The notes under the pieces are model-generated. The model was not told the DNA's origin. It searched no databases and was given only the letters and a program-made list of their open reading frames with translations. The position numbers and the translations under genes were made by a program. Below, one piece after another: positions 17,053 through 25,982 of a stretch of 64,000 bases of DNA (positions are counted from its first letter, which is position 1; each line of letters begins with the position of its first letter). The stretch comes from Betaproteobacteria bacterium HGW-Betaproteobacteria-9 (GTDB lineage Bacteria > Pseudomonadota > Gammaproteobacteria > Burkholderiales > Burkholderiaceae_C). The stretch is from NCBI GenBank assembly GCA_002842215.1, contig PHCC01000007.1:167113-231112 (forward strand), read 5' to 3'.

Positions 17053-18372
17053 TCAGGCGTGCGCCTGGTTGAGCTGGCGGGCGATGATGTCGTGGTTGAG
17101 CCAGAGCACCGGGCCGCCGGGTTCCGAACACTCGCGGAACATCAGGGCGCCCGAGGCTTCGATCACCAGCGCGCTGAGCAGGTCGGTGATGAGGGCGCTG
17201 CGCTCTTTGTGCAGGGCGACCATGTCGTCAGAGGCGCCGATCATCAGGTCAGCCAGGCCCTGGCTGTTGGGCATGGGCCAGGCGGCGAAGTCGCTGTAGC
17301 CCGTCATCACGTCGCTGGCGTAGAAGTCGGCAATGCGCTGCATCACCACGGCCAGGCCGGCCTCGCCATCGTTCAGCAAGGCAGCGCAGGCCGCCCACTG
17401 GGCTTCGGCCCAGGCGCCGCCGTTTTCCTTGCGCAGGGCGCGCAGCAGCGAGAACAGGGGCAGCTCCACGCCGGCAAAGATGTCCGACGAGTTGGTGCGG
17501 ATCTCGGGGCAGTTGAAGACGGTGGCGCGAACGCCCTGCTCCCAGGCGGCCTGGGCGATGCGCTCCAGGCGCATCTTGGCGTAGCCCTGGGTGTAGTTGC
17601 TGTAGGTCTGCCACTGGTATTCGTCGCCGATGAGGATGCCGGTGCCGTGGTAGCCGTAGGCGCTGTAGCGCACCTGGCCGCCGCTGCTTTCGAGACGCTG
17701 GCGGATGGCGGCGCTGCCTTCGATGAGGTGGCCCAAGGTGTTGGCAGAGACTTCGTCGAAGTTCATCAGGATGAGCTTGCCCAGGTCGCTGTCGAGCAGC
17801 ACCTGCGAAGACTGGTGGCGCTCGCCACGGCCCTTGTAGACGCGGTTGGCGATGGCGAGGAAGACCTTGGCCTTGGGGATGCCGCCGGCCATGGTGTGGG
17901 CGAAAAAGACGTTGCGGCCGTCGGGGATCATGCCGTCGAGCGTGGCCATGACCTGGGCGAGCGAGGTCTTGAAGCGCTCGACACCGATCTCGCGGCATTT
18001 CGCGATGTGGTCCCAGTCGAGCTTGTCCTCGGTCCAGGACTTGAGGGTGAGCTTGCCCAGCATCTCGGTGGGCGTGGGCGTGCCGGCGGGCGCGTCCATG
18101 TCAAAACCGGCCATCAGGGGCACGTTGATGATCTTGCCGCCCAGGTTGTCTTCGGCGGCGGCGAGTTCTTCGTCGGTCAGCGGGCGCAGCGTGCCGTCGG
18201 CCTCCCGGCGGCCCACGGTGATGCCGATGATGCTCATGCCCGCCTGGCGCGCTTCGTTGACGAGCCCGTTGGCATAGCCACGGCCGAAAAGCTCACCGAA
18301 CAGCACGAACACGTCGCCGGCGCGAAAGATGTTTTTCTGGGGGAGTTGATTCAGAGCAATGGGGCCGTTCAC
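17053..18372 (-). CDS. FabMG-type (putative enoyl-ACP reductase) family protein
   Basis: About 439 residues from the GTG at 18372. The sequence NGPIALNQLPQKNIFRAGDVFVLFGELFGRGYANGLV and the later FFAHTMAGGIPKAKVFLAIANRV are familiar from a family named after the metagenomic triclosan-tolerant enoyl reductase FabMG (recalled, not searched). It is glycine-rich but lacks a classic SDR TGxxxGxG signature. The start is uncertain: residues RISYKHSEYLNV just upstream also look coding but have no in-frame ATG; an ATG at 18407-18409 is one base out of frame. It is probably cytoplasmic and monocistronic. Confidence 0.6.
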   Translation of the reverse strand: MNGPIALNQLPQKNIFRAGDVFVLFGELFGRGYANGLVNEARQAGMSIIGITVGRREADGTLRPLTDEELAAAEDNLGGKIINVPLMAGFDMDAPAGTPTPTEMLGKLTLKSWTEDKLDWDHIAKCREIGVERFKTSLAQVMATLDGMIPDGRNVFFAHTMAGGIPKAKVFLAIANRVYKGRGERHQSSQVLLDSDLGKLILMNFDEVSANTLGHLIEGSAAIRQRLESSGGQVRYSAYGYHGTGILIGDEYQWQTYSNYTQGYAKMRLERIAQAAWEQGVRATVFNCPEIRTNSSDIFAGVELPLFSLLRALRKENGGAWAEAQWAACAALLNDGEAGLAVVMQRIADFYASDVMTGYSDFAAWPMPNSQGLADLMIGASDDMVALHKERSALITDLLSALVIEASGALMFRECSEPGGPVLWLNHDIIARQLNQAHA

Positions 18373-18428
18373 GTTCAGGTACTCGCTGTGTTTGTAGGAA
18401 ATCCGGCATGGGAGCCGAGTCGCGTACT

Positions 18429-18626
18429 CTACCGGAAGGCGGCGCAGGCCTGCGAAGGGCCGTCTGGCGCCCCCCGGGTGCACCAATGCCACTGGAGACA
18501 CAAGCGGAAGAGCCGGGCGGCCAGTTCGCGCTGGCGGCGCTGTTCGCGCGCCCCCAGGGCCGGCTGCAACAGCGCGGCCCGACACGCCTCAATATCTTCC
18601 GCCAAAGCGCTGGCGGCTGGCTTCAT
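18429..18626 (-). CDS. Small arginine/alanine-rich protein coupled to creD
   Basis: The 65-residue ORF begins in the stop codon of creD (ATGA overlap at 18623-18626), the classic arrangement for translational coupling. It is rich in alanine, arginine and leucine, with ALGAREQRRQRELAARLFRL predicted to be a charged helix, and has no known domain. Its reality rests on the overlap only. Confidence 0.4.
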   Translation of the reverse strand: MKPAASALAEDIEACRAALLQPALGAREQRRQRELAARLFRLCLQWHWCTRGAPDGPSQACAAFR

Positions 18627-20002
18627 GCGGCCCCCTGCGCTTTGGCCGGATGCACCGGCTGGTGCATTTCACGATCCGTTACAGGCTGGGCGCCCATGGC
18701 GCCGTACCAGTCGATCTTGCGCGTGGCGACCATGATGGCAGCAAGCACGCCGAAGAGCAGCAGCGAACCCATCATGAGCGCGTTGTCTTCCGACACCAGG
18801 ATGCCGTAGAGCACGCCGTACAGCGCCACCAGCAAGCCGCTCATGCCCAGGCCGGCGCGCCAGCCGCCGAGCACGTGGCGCAGGTAGTGCGCGAGCAGCG
18901 CGATGCAGGCGGTGCTGGCGATCAGGTAGGCCCAGGCGAAATCGAGGTGCTCGGAGAGCGAGAGCAGCAACAGGAAGAACAGCACCATCGCCGCACCGAT
19001 CATCAGGTATTGCATCGGGTGGATGCGCCAGCGCTTGACCATCTCCAGCACGAAGAAGGCGGCGAAGGTGAGCATGATGAACATCATGGCGTACTTGGTG
19101 GCGCGTTCGGTGAGGCGGTACACGTCCACCGGGTCTTCCAGCGCCACGGAGAACTGTTCCAGTGGCGGCCGCCGGTCGCCCGTCTGCGCGAACTGCGCCT
19201 GCGCCTGGCTGGAGAGCGAGGGCACGCGCCAGGTGGCTTCGAAGCCGCTGGCGCTGATGGCGCGCGTGCGCGGCAGAAAATCGCCCGTGAAGTTGGGGTG
19301 TGGCCAGGGCGAGGTCAGCGTGACGCTGTTTTCGTCGGCCAGGGGCACCCAGCCGATGCGGCCGGTGCCGGCCAGGTCGAGCTTCAGATCGAAGTCCAGC
19401 GTGGCGCCAGGCTGAAGCCGGGCCGGTTCCAGGCGGGCCGCCAGCGGCAGCGGTGCGCCCGCGGGCGCCTGCCCCACCGACAGCGGGCTACCGGCCAGGC
19501 GCAGTTGCGGCGCGGCGAGCAGGCCCCGCGCATCGCTCACCCCCATCAGTAGCAGCGGCTGGCCCAGCGTGAGCTGGCCGCCGCGGTGTTTGGGGGTGAT
19601 CTCGGTCCAGACGAAGCGGCCGGTGCCGGCGTGCTGGCTGTTGTAGACCGTCACCGGAAAGATGCCGCGCAGCCGCGTCTCGGTGTCGAGCTGGCTGCGG
19701 GTGTCCTGCGTCTTGGGGAACTGGATCGACACGCGCTCCTCGGTCACCATCTCTTCGCGCGTCTGGCCGATGGCGCCGTCCACCTTGACCGTGCGCACAA
19801 AGGTTTCGGTGTAGGGCAGCCAGATGACGGGACCGGTGAGGGTCTGCGCGCCGGCGTGGGCGCGGGCCACTTCTTCGGTGGCATCGTGGCGGTTGGCGCT
19901 GCGTTCGGCGATCACATCGCGCACCATCATCAGCGGGATAGCCAGCAGGACCATCAGAAAACCGATGACCAGCAGCTTGCTCATCAGGGGATATTTGTTC
20001 AC
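18623..20002 (-). CDS. creD: Inner-membrane protein CreD
   Basis: The 459-residue CreD family member has one N-terminal transmembrane helix (about 8-27), a large periplasmic domain with TGPVIWLPYTETF and RDVIAERSANRHDATEEVA, then a block of five or six C-terminal helices (about 300-440). In E. coli, CreD is the main CreBC regulon target and affects envelope integrity and beta-lactam response. It follows creC by 85 bases, and a perfect CreB tag lies in that gap, suggesting its own CreB-activated promoter. Confidence 0.95.
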   Translation of the reverse strand: MNKYPLMSKLLVIGFLMVLLAIPLMMVRDVIAERSANRHDATEEVARAHAGAQTLTGPVIWLPYTETFVRTVKVDGAIGQTREEMVTEERVSIQFPKTQDTRSQLDTETRLRGIFPVTVYNSQHAGTGRFVWTEITPKHRGGQLTLGQPLLLMGVSDARGLLAAPQLRLAGSPLSVGQAPAGAPLPLAARLEPARLQPGATLDFDLKLDLAGTGRIGWVPLADENSVTLTSPWPHPNFTGDFLPRTRAISASGFEATWRVPSLSSQAQAQFAQTGDRRPPLEQFSVALEDPVDVYRLTERATKYAMMFIMLTFAAFFVLEMVKRWRIHPMQYLMIGAAMVLFFLLLLSLSEHLDFAWAYLIASTACIALLAHYLRHVLGGWRAGLGMSGLLVALYGVLYGILVSEDNALMMGSLLLFGVLAAIMVATRKIDWYGAMGAQPVTDREMHQPVHPAKAQGAA

Positions 20003-20068
20003 TTCTCGCTCCGTGGGTTAAGACGGAGCGATTCTTGAAAACGGGCGTGCGGCGCACGCGCGGGCTGT

Positions 20069-20084
20069 GTGAAGCGGGTGTGAA
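20069..20084 (-). promoter_or_regulatory. CreB binding site (Cre tag) upstream of creD
   Basis: The minus strand reads TTCACACCCGCTTCAC, an exact TTCAC-N6-TTCAC direct repeat as described for CreB binding in E. coli and Aeromonas. It lies 67 bases upstream of the creD start and just before the creC stop codon. Confidence 0.75.
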
Positions 20085-20087
20085 ATG

Positions 20088-21527
20088 TCAGGCCGGCAGG
20101 CGCCAAGTGGCGAGGCAGCCGCGCGGGATTTCCACGTTCTCCACGCGGACTTCACCGCCGTGCAGGTCGCTCACCTCTTTCACCAGACACAGGCCGAGGC
20201 CGGAACTCTTGTCCAGGGTGTCGCTGCGCGGCAGCGAATAGAAGCGCTCGAAGATGCGGCCGATGGCGTAGTCGGGCACGCCCGGCCCCTGGTCACGCAG
20301 GCTCCATTGCACCCACGCGCCTTCACGCACCAGGCGCAGCACCAGTTCGCCGCCGGCGGGCGAGAAGTCGATCGCGTTGTCCAGCAGGTTGTGCAAAGCC
20401 TGCGCGATCAGGAAGCGGTTGCCGCGCACGGTGATGGCCTCACCCAGCTCATCGCGCACGCCCAGGCTCTTCACGCGCAGGCGCGGCTCCAGCGCGTGCA
20501 GGGCCTCGCGAGACAGCGCGGAAAGGTCGACGTCTTCCACATCGCGCAGCCCGCGCATCTGCTCCACATCGGCCAGCGCCAGCAGGCGGTCGATCAGCTG
20601 CTGCAGCCGTTCGGTCTGGCGCTCGATGTTGGCGGCGAAGCGTTCGCGTTCGGCCTCGGGCAGCGGCTCCTGCAGCAGCTCGGCCGCGCCGCGGATGGCG
20701 GCCAGCGGGCTCTTCAGCTCGTGCGTGAGCGTGTGCACGTAGTTCTCGACATAGGCCTTGTCTTCGAGCTTCAGGCGCATGCGCTCCACCGCCTGCGCGA
20801 GGTCGCTGAACTCGGTGTTGCCGGAGAGCCGCCCCATGCGCGGCAGCTCGGCACGCTCGCCGCGCGCCACGGCGTTGGCGTAGCCGCGCAGGCGCGAGAG
20901 TGAACTCGCCATCCACCAGGTGAACAGCAGGCCGATCGCCAGCGAGAAACCCAACAGCCCCCAGGACCAGCGCAGGATGCGGTCGCGGCTGCGCTGGATG
21001 TAGGGCTCCAGCGTGTGGTTGGGCCGCGCCACGGTCAGCACGCCGATGATCCGCTCGCCATCGCGGATGGGTGCGGCCACGTGCATCACCATCTGGTCGG
21101 TGTCACCCGGGTTCTCGCCGCTGGAGCGCGCGCCGTATTCGCCGCGCAGCGTCTTGTAGACGTCGTTCCAGCGCGAGTGGTCCTGGCCCAGGTCCTGCCC
21201 GCGGCTGTCGAACACGACCATGCCGCGCGCGTCGGTGACGGTGATGCGGGTGTGGATCTGGTCTTTCTGGAAGCCCCAGATGTTGGCGTCGGGCTTGAGC
21301 GACGGCAGCGCCGTCATCGCCTGCGCGAAGCCACCCGTGGCGATGGTGCCGGCCTTCATGTCGGGCGCGGCGAGCTGGGCCAGGCTGTAGGCCGCGTCCA
21401 CCAGGCTGTCCTCCATGGCCAGACGCGTGCCGGGTTTCACCTCTTCGAGAAAGATGCGCAGCACCACGAACAGCGCCAGGCCCAGCACCAGAAAGAAACC
21501 CAGCAGGAGACGCAGGCCGATGCGCAT
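20088..21527 (-). CDS. creC: Sensor histidine kinase CreC
   Basis: The 479-residue membrane kinase has a first helix at about 6-26, a periplasmic sensor domain, a second helix near 180-200 and a HAMP-like linker. The HisKA motif VHTLTHELKSPLAAIRGAAELL and the HATPase_c elements LLDNAIDFSP and DQGPGVPDYAIGRIFERFY / SSGLGLCLVKEV follow. It phosphorylates CreB. It starts 4 bases after the creB stop. Confidence 0.95.
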   Translation of the reverse strand: MRIGLRLLLGFFLVLGLALFVVLRIFLEEVKPGTRLAMEDSLVDAAYSLAQLAAPDMKAGTIATGGFAQAMTALPSLKPDANIWGFQKDQIHTRITVTDARGMVVFDSRGQDLGQDHSRWNDVYKTLRGEYGARSSGENPGDTDQMVMHVAAPIRDGERIIGVLTVARPNHTLEPYIQRSRDRILRWSWGLLGFSLAIGLLFTWWMASSLSRLRGYANAVARGERAELPRMGRLSGNTEFSDLAQAVERMRLKLEDKAYVENYVHTLTHELKSPLAAIRGAAELLQEPLPEAERERFAANIERQTERLQQLIDRLLALADVEQMRGLRDVEDVDLSALSREALHALEPRLRVKSLGVRDELGEAITVRGNRFLIAQALHNLLDNAIDFSPAGGELVLRLVREGAWVQWSLRDQGPGVPDYAIGRIFERFYSLPRSDTLDKSSGLGLCLVKEVSDLHGGEVRVENVEIPRGCLATWRLPA

Positions 21528-21531
21528 GAAG

Positions 21532-22215
21532 TCAGGCAGACAGGCTCAACGAATAGCCCATGTTGCGGTGGGTCTGGATCAGCTCGGCGCTGACACCCGC
21601 CTCGCGCAGCTTGGCGCGCAGCAGCTTCACGTGCGCGTCCACCGTGCGGTCGGCGGTGTCGGGTGCGTCGCCCCAGACCAGGTCCATCAGCTCGGCGCGA
21701 GAGAAGATGCGCTGCGGGCGTTTGAGCAGCGTGGCGAGCAGCAGGTATTCGTAGCGCGTGAGCGCGAGCAGCTGGCCGGCGCAGCGGATGCGCTGGGCCG
21801 TTTCGTCCAGCTGCAGCGGCGCCGCTTCGGTCGCCGGTGCGGCGGGCCGCGCGGCACTGCGCCGCAGGATGGCGCGCACCCGCGCACAGACCTCGCGCGG
21901 CGAAAACGGTTTGCTCACGTAGTCGTCGGCGCCCAGCTCCAGGCCGAGGATGCGGTCGATTTCCTCGTTGCGTGCGGTGAGGAAGACGATGGGCAATTCG
22001 CTGGTCTTGCGGATGACGCGGCAGACGTCGAAGCCATTGCCGTCGGGCACGCCGACATCCAGGATCGCAAGGTCCGGTGGCTGGGCTGCGAAGGCGGTCA
22101 GGGCATCGCACACCCGCCGCACGTGTTGCACCTCGAAGCCTTCACTCGTCAGTGTGTAGAGCAGTGTGTCGGCAATCGCCTGTTCGTCTTCCAGCAGCAG
22201 GATGCGGTGCGCCAT
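21532..22215 (-). CDS. creB: Response regulator CreB
   Basis: This 227-residue OmpR-type regulator has the phosphoacceptor D53 in LAILDVGVPDGNGF, acidic residues E9/D10, and a C-terminal winged helix with LLKRPQRIFSRAELMDLVW and DRTVDAHVKLLRAKL. It binds TTCAC-N6-TTCAC tags, one of which lies before creD here. It is the first gene of creBCD. Confidence 0.95.
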   Translation of the reverse strand: MAHRILLLEDEQAIADTLLYTLTSEGFEVQHVRRVCDALTAFAAQPPDLAILDVGVPDGNGFDVCRVIRKTSELPIVFLTARNEEIDRILGLELGADDYVSKPFSPREVCARVRAILRRSAARPAAPATEAAPLQLDETAQRIRCAGQLLALTRYEYLLLATLLKRPQRIFSRAELMDLVWGDAPDTADRTVDAHVKLLRAKLREAGVSAELIQTHRNMGYSLSLSA

Positions 22216-22269
22216 GGGGGGTCTTGGTGGGTGCGTCAGCCCGCGATCATAGGCGGGGCACCGTGCCCT

Positions 22270-22671
22270 TCAGCAGGCCAGCGATTCGCGGAAGCCCCCA
22301 CCGCCTGGCGCGGTGCAGCGGGCTTCCGTGGCGCTGATGCTCAGGCTGGCGCCGTTGCGCAGGGCCAGACTCAGGCTCACCGCGCCCTGCCACTCGCCGG
22401 GTACGACCAGCTGACGCACGGGCAGGCCGTCCACCACCAAGGCACCCTCGTGCACCGCGCCCAGGCATTCACCCAACGCGCAGCCCGCCCCCAGACTCAG
22501 GTGCGCGTGGATCAGGGTGATGACCACCGCGGGCAAATACCCGTCCACCGGGCGGACATCGGCGCCCTCGCCCGCTGACCGGGCTGGTGCCACCGGAAGG
22601 CGCAAGGTGACGGTGTGGCCGTCCACCTCCACGGCGGCGAGCTGCGCGTCGGCCAGTTCGATCTGGGTCAT
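22270..22671 (-). CDS. Uncharacterised protein (133 aa)
   Basis: A small beta-rich protein with VDGHTVTLRLPVA, VDGLPVRQLVVPGEWQGAVSLSLAL and two or three cysteines (GAGCALGEC). There is no signal peptide or transmembrane segment. It lies 12 bases after the shikimate-dehydrogenase-like gene in the same direction, so the two are probably co-transcribed. No family was recognised. Confidence 0.6.
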   Translation of the reverse strand: MTQIELADAQLAAVEVDGHTVTLRLPVAPARSAGEGADVRPVDGYLPAVVITLIHAHLSLGAGCALGECLGAVHEGALVVDGLPVRQLVVPGEWQGAVSLSLALRNGASLSISATEARCTAPGGGGFRESLAC

Positions 22672-22683
22672 CGGCGGCGTCGC

Positions 22684-23532
22684 TCAGGCCGCACCGAAGA
22701 TGGTTTCCAGCTCGCGCCGCATCACGCCGCGGTCCACGTCCACCCCGGTCCAGAGCCGGATCGCAATCGCGCCCTGGTTCACCAGCATGCCCAGGCCGTC
22801 GAGCACGGTGCAACCGGCGGCTTCGGCGCTGCGGATCAGGTGGGTGCGCGGCGGGTTGGGGATGGCGTCGGCCACCACCATGCCGGGGCGCAGCGTGGTC
22901 CCGTCGATGTCGAGCTGTTCGTCGACAGCCGGAAACAGGCCGATGGACGTGGCGTTGACCACGATGCCAGTGCCTTCGGGCACGGGCATGGCCGGGGTCC
23001 AGTGCAGGTACTCGGCACTGGCCGGGGTCTTGGCGGTGATGAGATCGGCCAGTTCCTGCCCGCGCGGGCGCGAGCGGTTGACGACGGTGATGTGGGCCGC
23101 GCCGGCCAGCGCCAGCTCGACGGCCACGGCGCGCGCAGCACCACCCGCGCCAAAGAGCACGACGCGCTGTCCTTCAATGGCGCACACACCCAGCAGCGCC
23201 TCCACGAAGCCCTGGCCATCGGTGTTCTCGCCGATCCACAGGCCGTCGCGCATCACCACGGTGTTGACGGCGCCGATGATCTCCGCCGAGGCCGCCAGCC
23301 CGTCCAGGTGCTCGATCACGGTCAGCTTGTGCGGCAACGAGCAGTTGAACCCGGCCCAGCCCATGGCGCGCGCGCCGCGCACGGCCGCGGCCAGGTGCTC
23401 GGGCGCCACCTCGCAGTTGACGTAGCGGCATTCGAGCCCGTGGTGGCGGTAGGCGGCTTCGATCATGGCCACGGTGGGGTTCCCGGCTGCGGGCTGTGAG
23501 AAGGAGCCGGTGAGCGCGTGCAGGAAGTTCAT
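22684..23532 (-). CDS. Shikimate/quinate dehydrogenase family protein
   Basis: The 282-residue NAD(P)-dependent dehydrogenase has the substrate domain with GWAGFNCSLPHKLTVIEHLD (conserved PHK lysine), the NADP domain loop VVLFGAGGAARAVAVELA, and VVNATSIGL and GMLVNQGA near the end. The N-terminal LTGSFSQPAAGNPTVAMIEAAY departs from the usual SxS shikimate-binding motif of biosynthetic AroE, so it is more likely a catabolic or substrate-shifted paralogue. The start is ATG 23532; upstream extension would run through a terminator. It follows the gluconate-type TRAP genes. Confidence 0.85.
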   Translation of the reverse strand: MNFLHALTGSFSQPAAGNPTVAMIEAAYRHHGLECRYVNCEVAPEHLAAAVRGARAMGWAGFNCSLPHKLTVIEHLDGLAASAEIIGAVNTVVMRDGLWIGENTDGQGFVEALLGVCAIEGQRVVLFGAGGAARAVAVELALAGAAHITVVNRSRPRGQELADLITAKTPASAEYLHWTPAMPVPEGTGIVVNATSIGLFPAVDEQLDIDGTTLRPGMVVADAIPNPPRTHLIRSAEAAGCTVLDGLGMLVNQGAIAIRLWTGVDVDRGVMRRELETIFGAA

Positions 23533-23565
23533 GGCGGTTCCCCGGTGGACGAAGGGGTCCATCAA

Positions 23566-23599
23566 AACAAAAAAGCCGGCCTTGGGCAAGGCCGGCTTT
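23566..23599 (-). terminator. Rho-independent terminator after dctP
   Basis: The minus strand forms stem GCCGGCCTT / AAGGCCGGC with a GCCC loop followed by TTTTTTG. It lies between the dctP stop and the shikimate-dehydrogenase-like gene, so that gene is only partly dependent on the upstream operon. Confidence 0.85.
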
Positions 23600-23617
23600 C
23601 CGAACGGGGCGGTGGAA

Positions 23618-24634
23618 TTACTTGCCGCCGCGCGCCTGGGCCACGGCGCCCTGCACCTCTTTCCACAGGCCTTCACCGACGTTGGCGGAGATGCTGGCGT
23701 TGATGGCGCCGAGCTTGTCGCGCATGCGGCCGACTTCGGCGGGCGAGAGTTGATTCACCTGCATGCCCTTGCCGCGCAGGTCGGCCAGGGCCTTGTCGGC
23801 TTCGGCGCGCGTGTCTTTGCGTTCGAAATCGCGGCTCTTCTTCGCGGCGTCGAGCAAGACCTTCTGCTCGTCCTTGCTCAGGCCGTCCCACCACTTCTTG
23901 CTCACCAGCACGATCCAGGGGCTGTAGACGTGGTTGGTCACGGTCAGGTACTTCTGCACCTCGTAGAACTTGCTGGACAGGATGGTGTTGTAGGGGTTCT
24001 CCTGGCCGTCCACGGTCTTGGTTTCCAGCGCGGTGAACAGCTCCGAGAACGGCAGTGGCACGGCGTTGGCGCCCAGCGTCTTGAAGCTGTCGATGAACAC
24101 GTTGTTCTGCATCACGCGCAGCTTGATGCCGTCCATGTCTTCGAGCTTGGTGACGGCGCGTTTGTTGTTGGTGAGGTTGCGGAAACCGTTCTCCCAGTAC
24201 ACCAGGCCGACCAGGCCTTTTTCCTGCAGCTTGTCCATCACCTTCTGGCCCACCGGGCCGTCGAGCACCGCGTCGGCCTCTTTCGCGTTGTTGAACAGAA
24301 AGGGCGTGTCCCAGATCGCCATTTCCTTGGTGATGCCGACCAGCGTGGCGGTGGAGCCGACCATCATTTCCTGCGCGCCGCCGATCAGGGCCTGCTGCAT
24401 CTGCACGTCGGAGCCCAGCGCGGCGGCGCCGATGGCGCGCACCTTCATCTTGTTGCCCGAGGCCTTGGCCACTTCGTCGGTGAACACCTTGGCGGCGCGG
24501 CCCTGGTTGGACACCTCGTTGAGGCCGTAGCCAAAACGGATCAGGCGCGGCTTGATGTCTTGCGCCTGCGCGATGCCGGCGCCGAGCGTCGCCAGGGTGA
24601 TGGCGGCGGTGAGGGCGAGTTGTCTGAATTTCAT
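23618..24634 (-). CDS. dctP: TRAP transporter substrate-binding protein DctP
   Basis: The 338-residue periplasmic binding protein has a signal peptide (MKFRQLALTAAITLATLGAG, cleavage after IAQAQ-like residues near 25). The DctP core includes AKVFTDEVAKASGNKMKV, GSTATLVG, and the ligand-arginine region GIKLRVMQNNVFIDSFK. The TVDGQENPYNTI motif is typical. The start is ATG 24634, after AGAAGGAGATAGACCC. The operon context with gluconokinase suggests gluconate or a related sugar acid as the ligand. Confidence 0.95.
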   Translation of the reverse strand: MKFRQLALTAAITLATLGAGIAQAQDIKPRLIRFGYGLNEVSNQGRAAKVFTDEVAKASGNKMKVRAIGAAALGSDVQMQQALIGGAQEMMVGSTATLVGITKEMAIWDTPFLFNNAKEADAVLDGPVGQKVMDKLQEKGLVGLVYWENGFRNLTNNKRAVTKLEDMDGIKLRVMQNNVFIDSFKTLGANAVPLPFSELFTALETKTVDGQENPYNTILSSKFYEVQKYLTVTNHVYSPWIVLVSKKWWDGLSKDEQKVLLDAAKKSRDFERKDTRAEADKALADLRGKGMQVNQLSPAEVGRMRDKLGAINASISANVGEGLWKEVQGAVAQARGGK

Positions 24635-24704
24635 GGGTCTATCTCCTTCTGGATGGATGGGCACAGGGCCGCGGGGGTGAACGGAAAACGAACGGAAAGG
24701 CGGG

Positions 24705-25982
24705 TCAGAACATCAGCTTGAGCGGCCACAACACGATGGCCGGGAACACGATCAGCAGGGCCAGCATGGCGAAATACACCGCCAGGAAGGGGGTCACGCC
24801 CTTGATGACCGGCTCCATGCGCAACCGGCCCACGCCAGCCACCACATTGAGCACCGTGCCCACCGGCGGGGTGAGCAGGCCCAGGCAACCGACGAAGATG
24901 AAGACGAAGCCGAAATAGACCGGGTCGATGCCGGCCTTGGCGGCCAGCGGCGCGAGCACCGGCGCCAGGATCAGGATGGTGGGCGTGAGGTCCATCACCA
25001 TGCCCACGGCCAGCAGGAAGATGCAGACCACGGCCATGAACAGCACGGGGCTTTGCAGCAGCGGGCCCATGCTTTCGGCGAGCTGGCTGGGCAGGTCGGC
25101 CAGCGTGATCATGTAAGAAGCCGCCGTGGCGGCGCCGCAGAGGAACATCACCACGCCAGTGGTGCGCGCCGCGTCCACCAGCACGCGGTACAGGCGCTGC
25201 AGGCTCAGCTCGCGGTAGATGAAGGTGGCGACCAGCAGGGCATAGACCGCGGCAACCACGGCCGCCTCGGTGGGCGTGAAGAAGCCGAAACGCAGGCCAC
25301 CGATGATGATCACCGGCATCATCAGCGCCCAGGCGCTCTCGCCCAGCACGCCGCGGCGCTCGGTCCAGCTGCTCTTCTGTGCCACCGGAAGCTGCTTCTT
25401 GCGCGCAATGCCGCGCCAGACCATCACCAGCGCGACGGCCATCAGGATGCCCGGCACGATGCCGGCCAGAAACAGCTTGCTGATGGAGGTGTTGGTCGTC
25501 ACGCCGTAGATCACCATCGGCATGGACGGCGGCACGATGGGCGCGATGATGCCGCCCGAGGCGATCAGGCCGGCGCTCGACCCGTCGGGGTAGTTCTGCT
25601 TGCGCATCATGGGCAGCAGCAGCGTGGCCAGGGCGGCGGTGTCGGCGATGGCCGAGCCGCTCATGGAAGCGAGCATCAACGAAGCCGCGATCGCCACGTA
25701 GCCCAGGCCGCCGGGGATGTGGCCCACCAGCGAACGCGCCAGGTCGATGATGCGTCGGCTCAGGCCGCCGGCGTTCATCAGCTCGCCGGCCAGGATGAAG
25801 AACGGCACAGCCAGCAGCGGGAAGCTGTCAAACCCGGCTTGCACGTTCTGCGCCAGCAGCTGCGCGTCGAAGAAATCGAGGTGCACCATCAGCGCCAGCG
25901 CGGTCAGCATGAGCGCGAAAGCAATCGGCACGCCCACCGTCATGGTGGCGAACAGCACCAGCAGGAAGATCGCAATGGTCAT
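24705..25982 (-). CDS. dctM: TRAP transporter large permease DctM
   Basis: The 425-residue integral membrane protein of the DctM family has about 12 segments. Conserved stretches include VPFFILAGELMNAGGLSRRIIDLA, GSAIADTAALATLLLPMM and GLLTPPVGTVLNVVAGV. It performs Na+-driven uptake of the ligand delivered by DctP. Its start overlaps the dctQ stop by 4 bases. Confidence 0.96.
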   Translation of the reverse strand: MTIAIFLLVLFATMTVGVPIAFALMLTALALMVHLDFFDAQLLAQNVQAGFDSFPLLAVPFFILAGELMNAGGLSRRIIDLARSLVGHIPGGLGYVAIAASLMLASMSGSAIADTAALATLLLPMMRKQNYPDGSSAGLIASGGIIAPIVPPSMPMVIYGVTTNTSISKLFLAGIVPGILMAVALVMVWRGIARKKQLPVAQKSSWTERRGVLGESAWALMMPVIIIGGLRFGFFTPTEAAVVAAVYALLVATFIYRELSLQRLYRVLVDAARTTGVVMFLCGAATAASYMITLADLPSQLAESMGPLLQSPVLFMAVVCIFLLAVGMVMDLTPTILILAPVLAPLAAKAGIDPVYFGFVFIFVGCLGLLTPPVGTVLNVVAGVGRLRMEPVIKGVTPFLAVYFAMLALLIVFPAIVLWPLKLMF

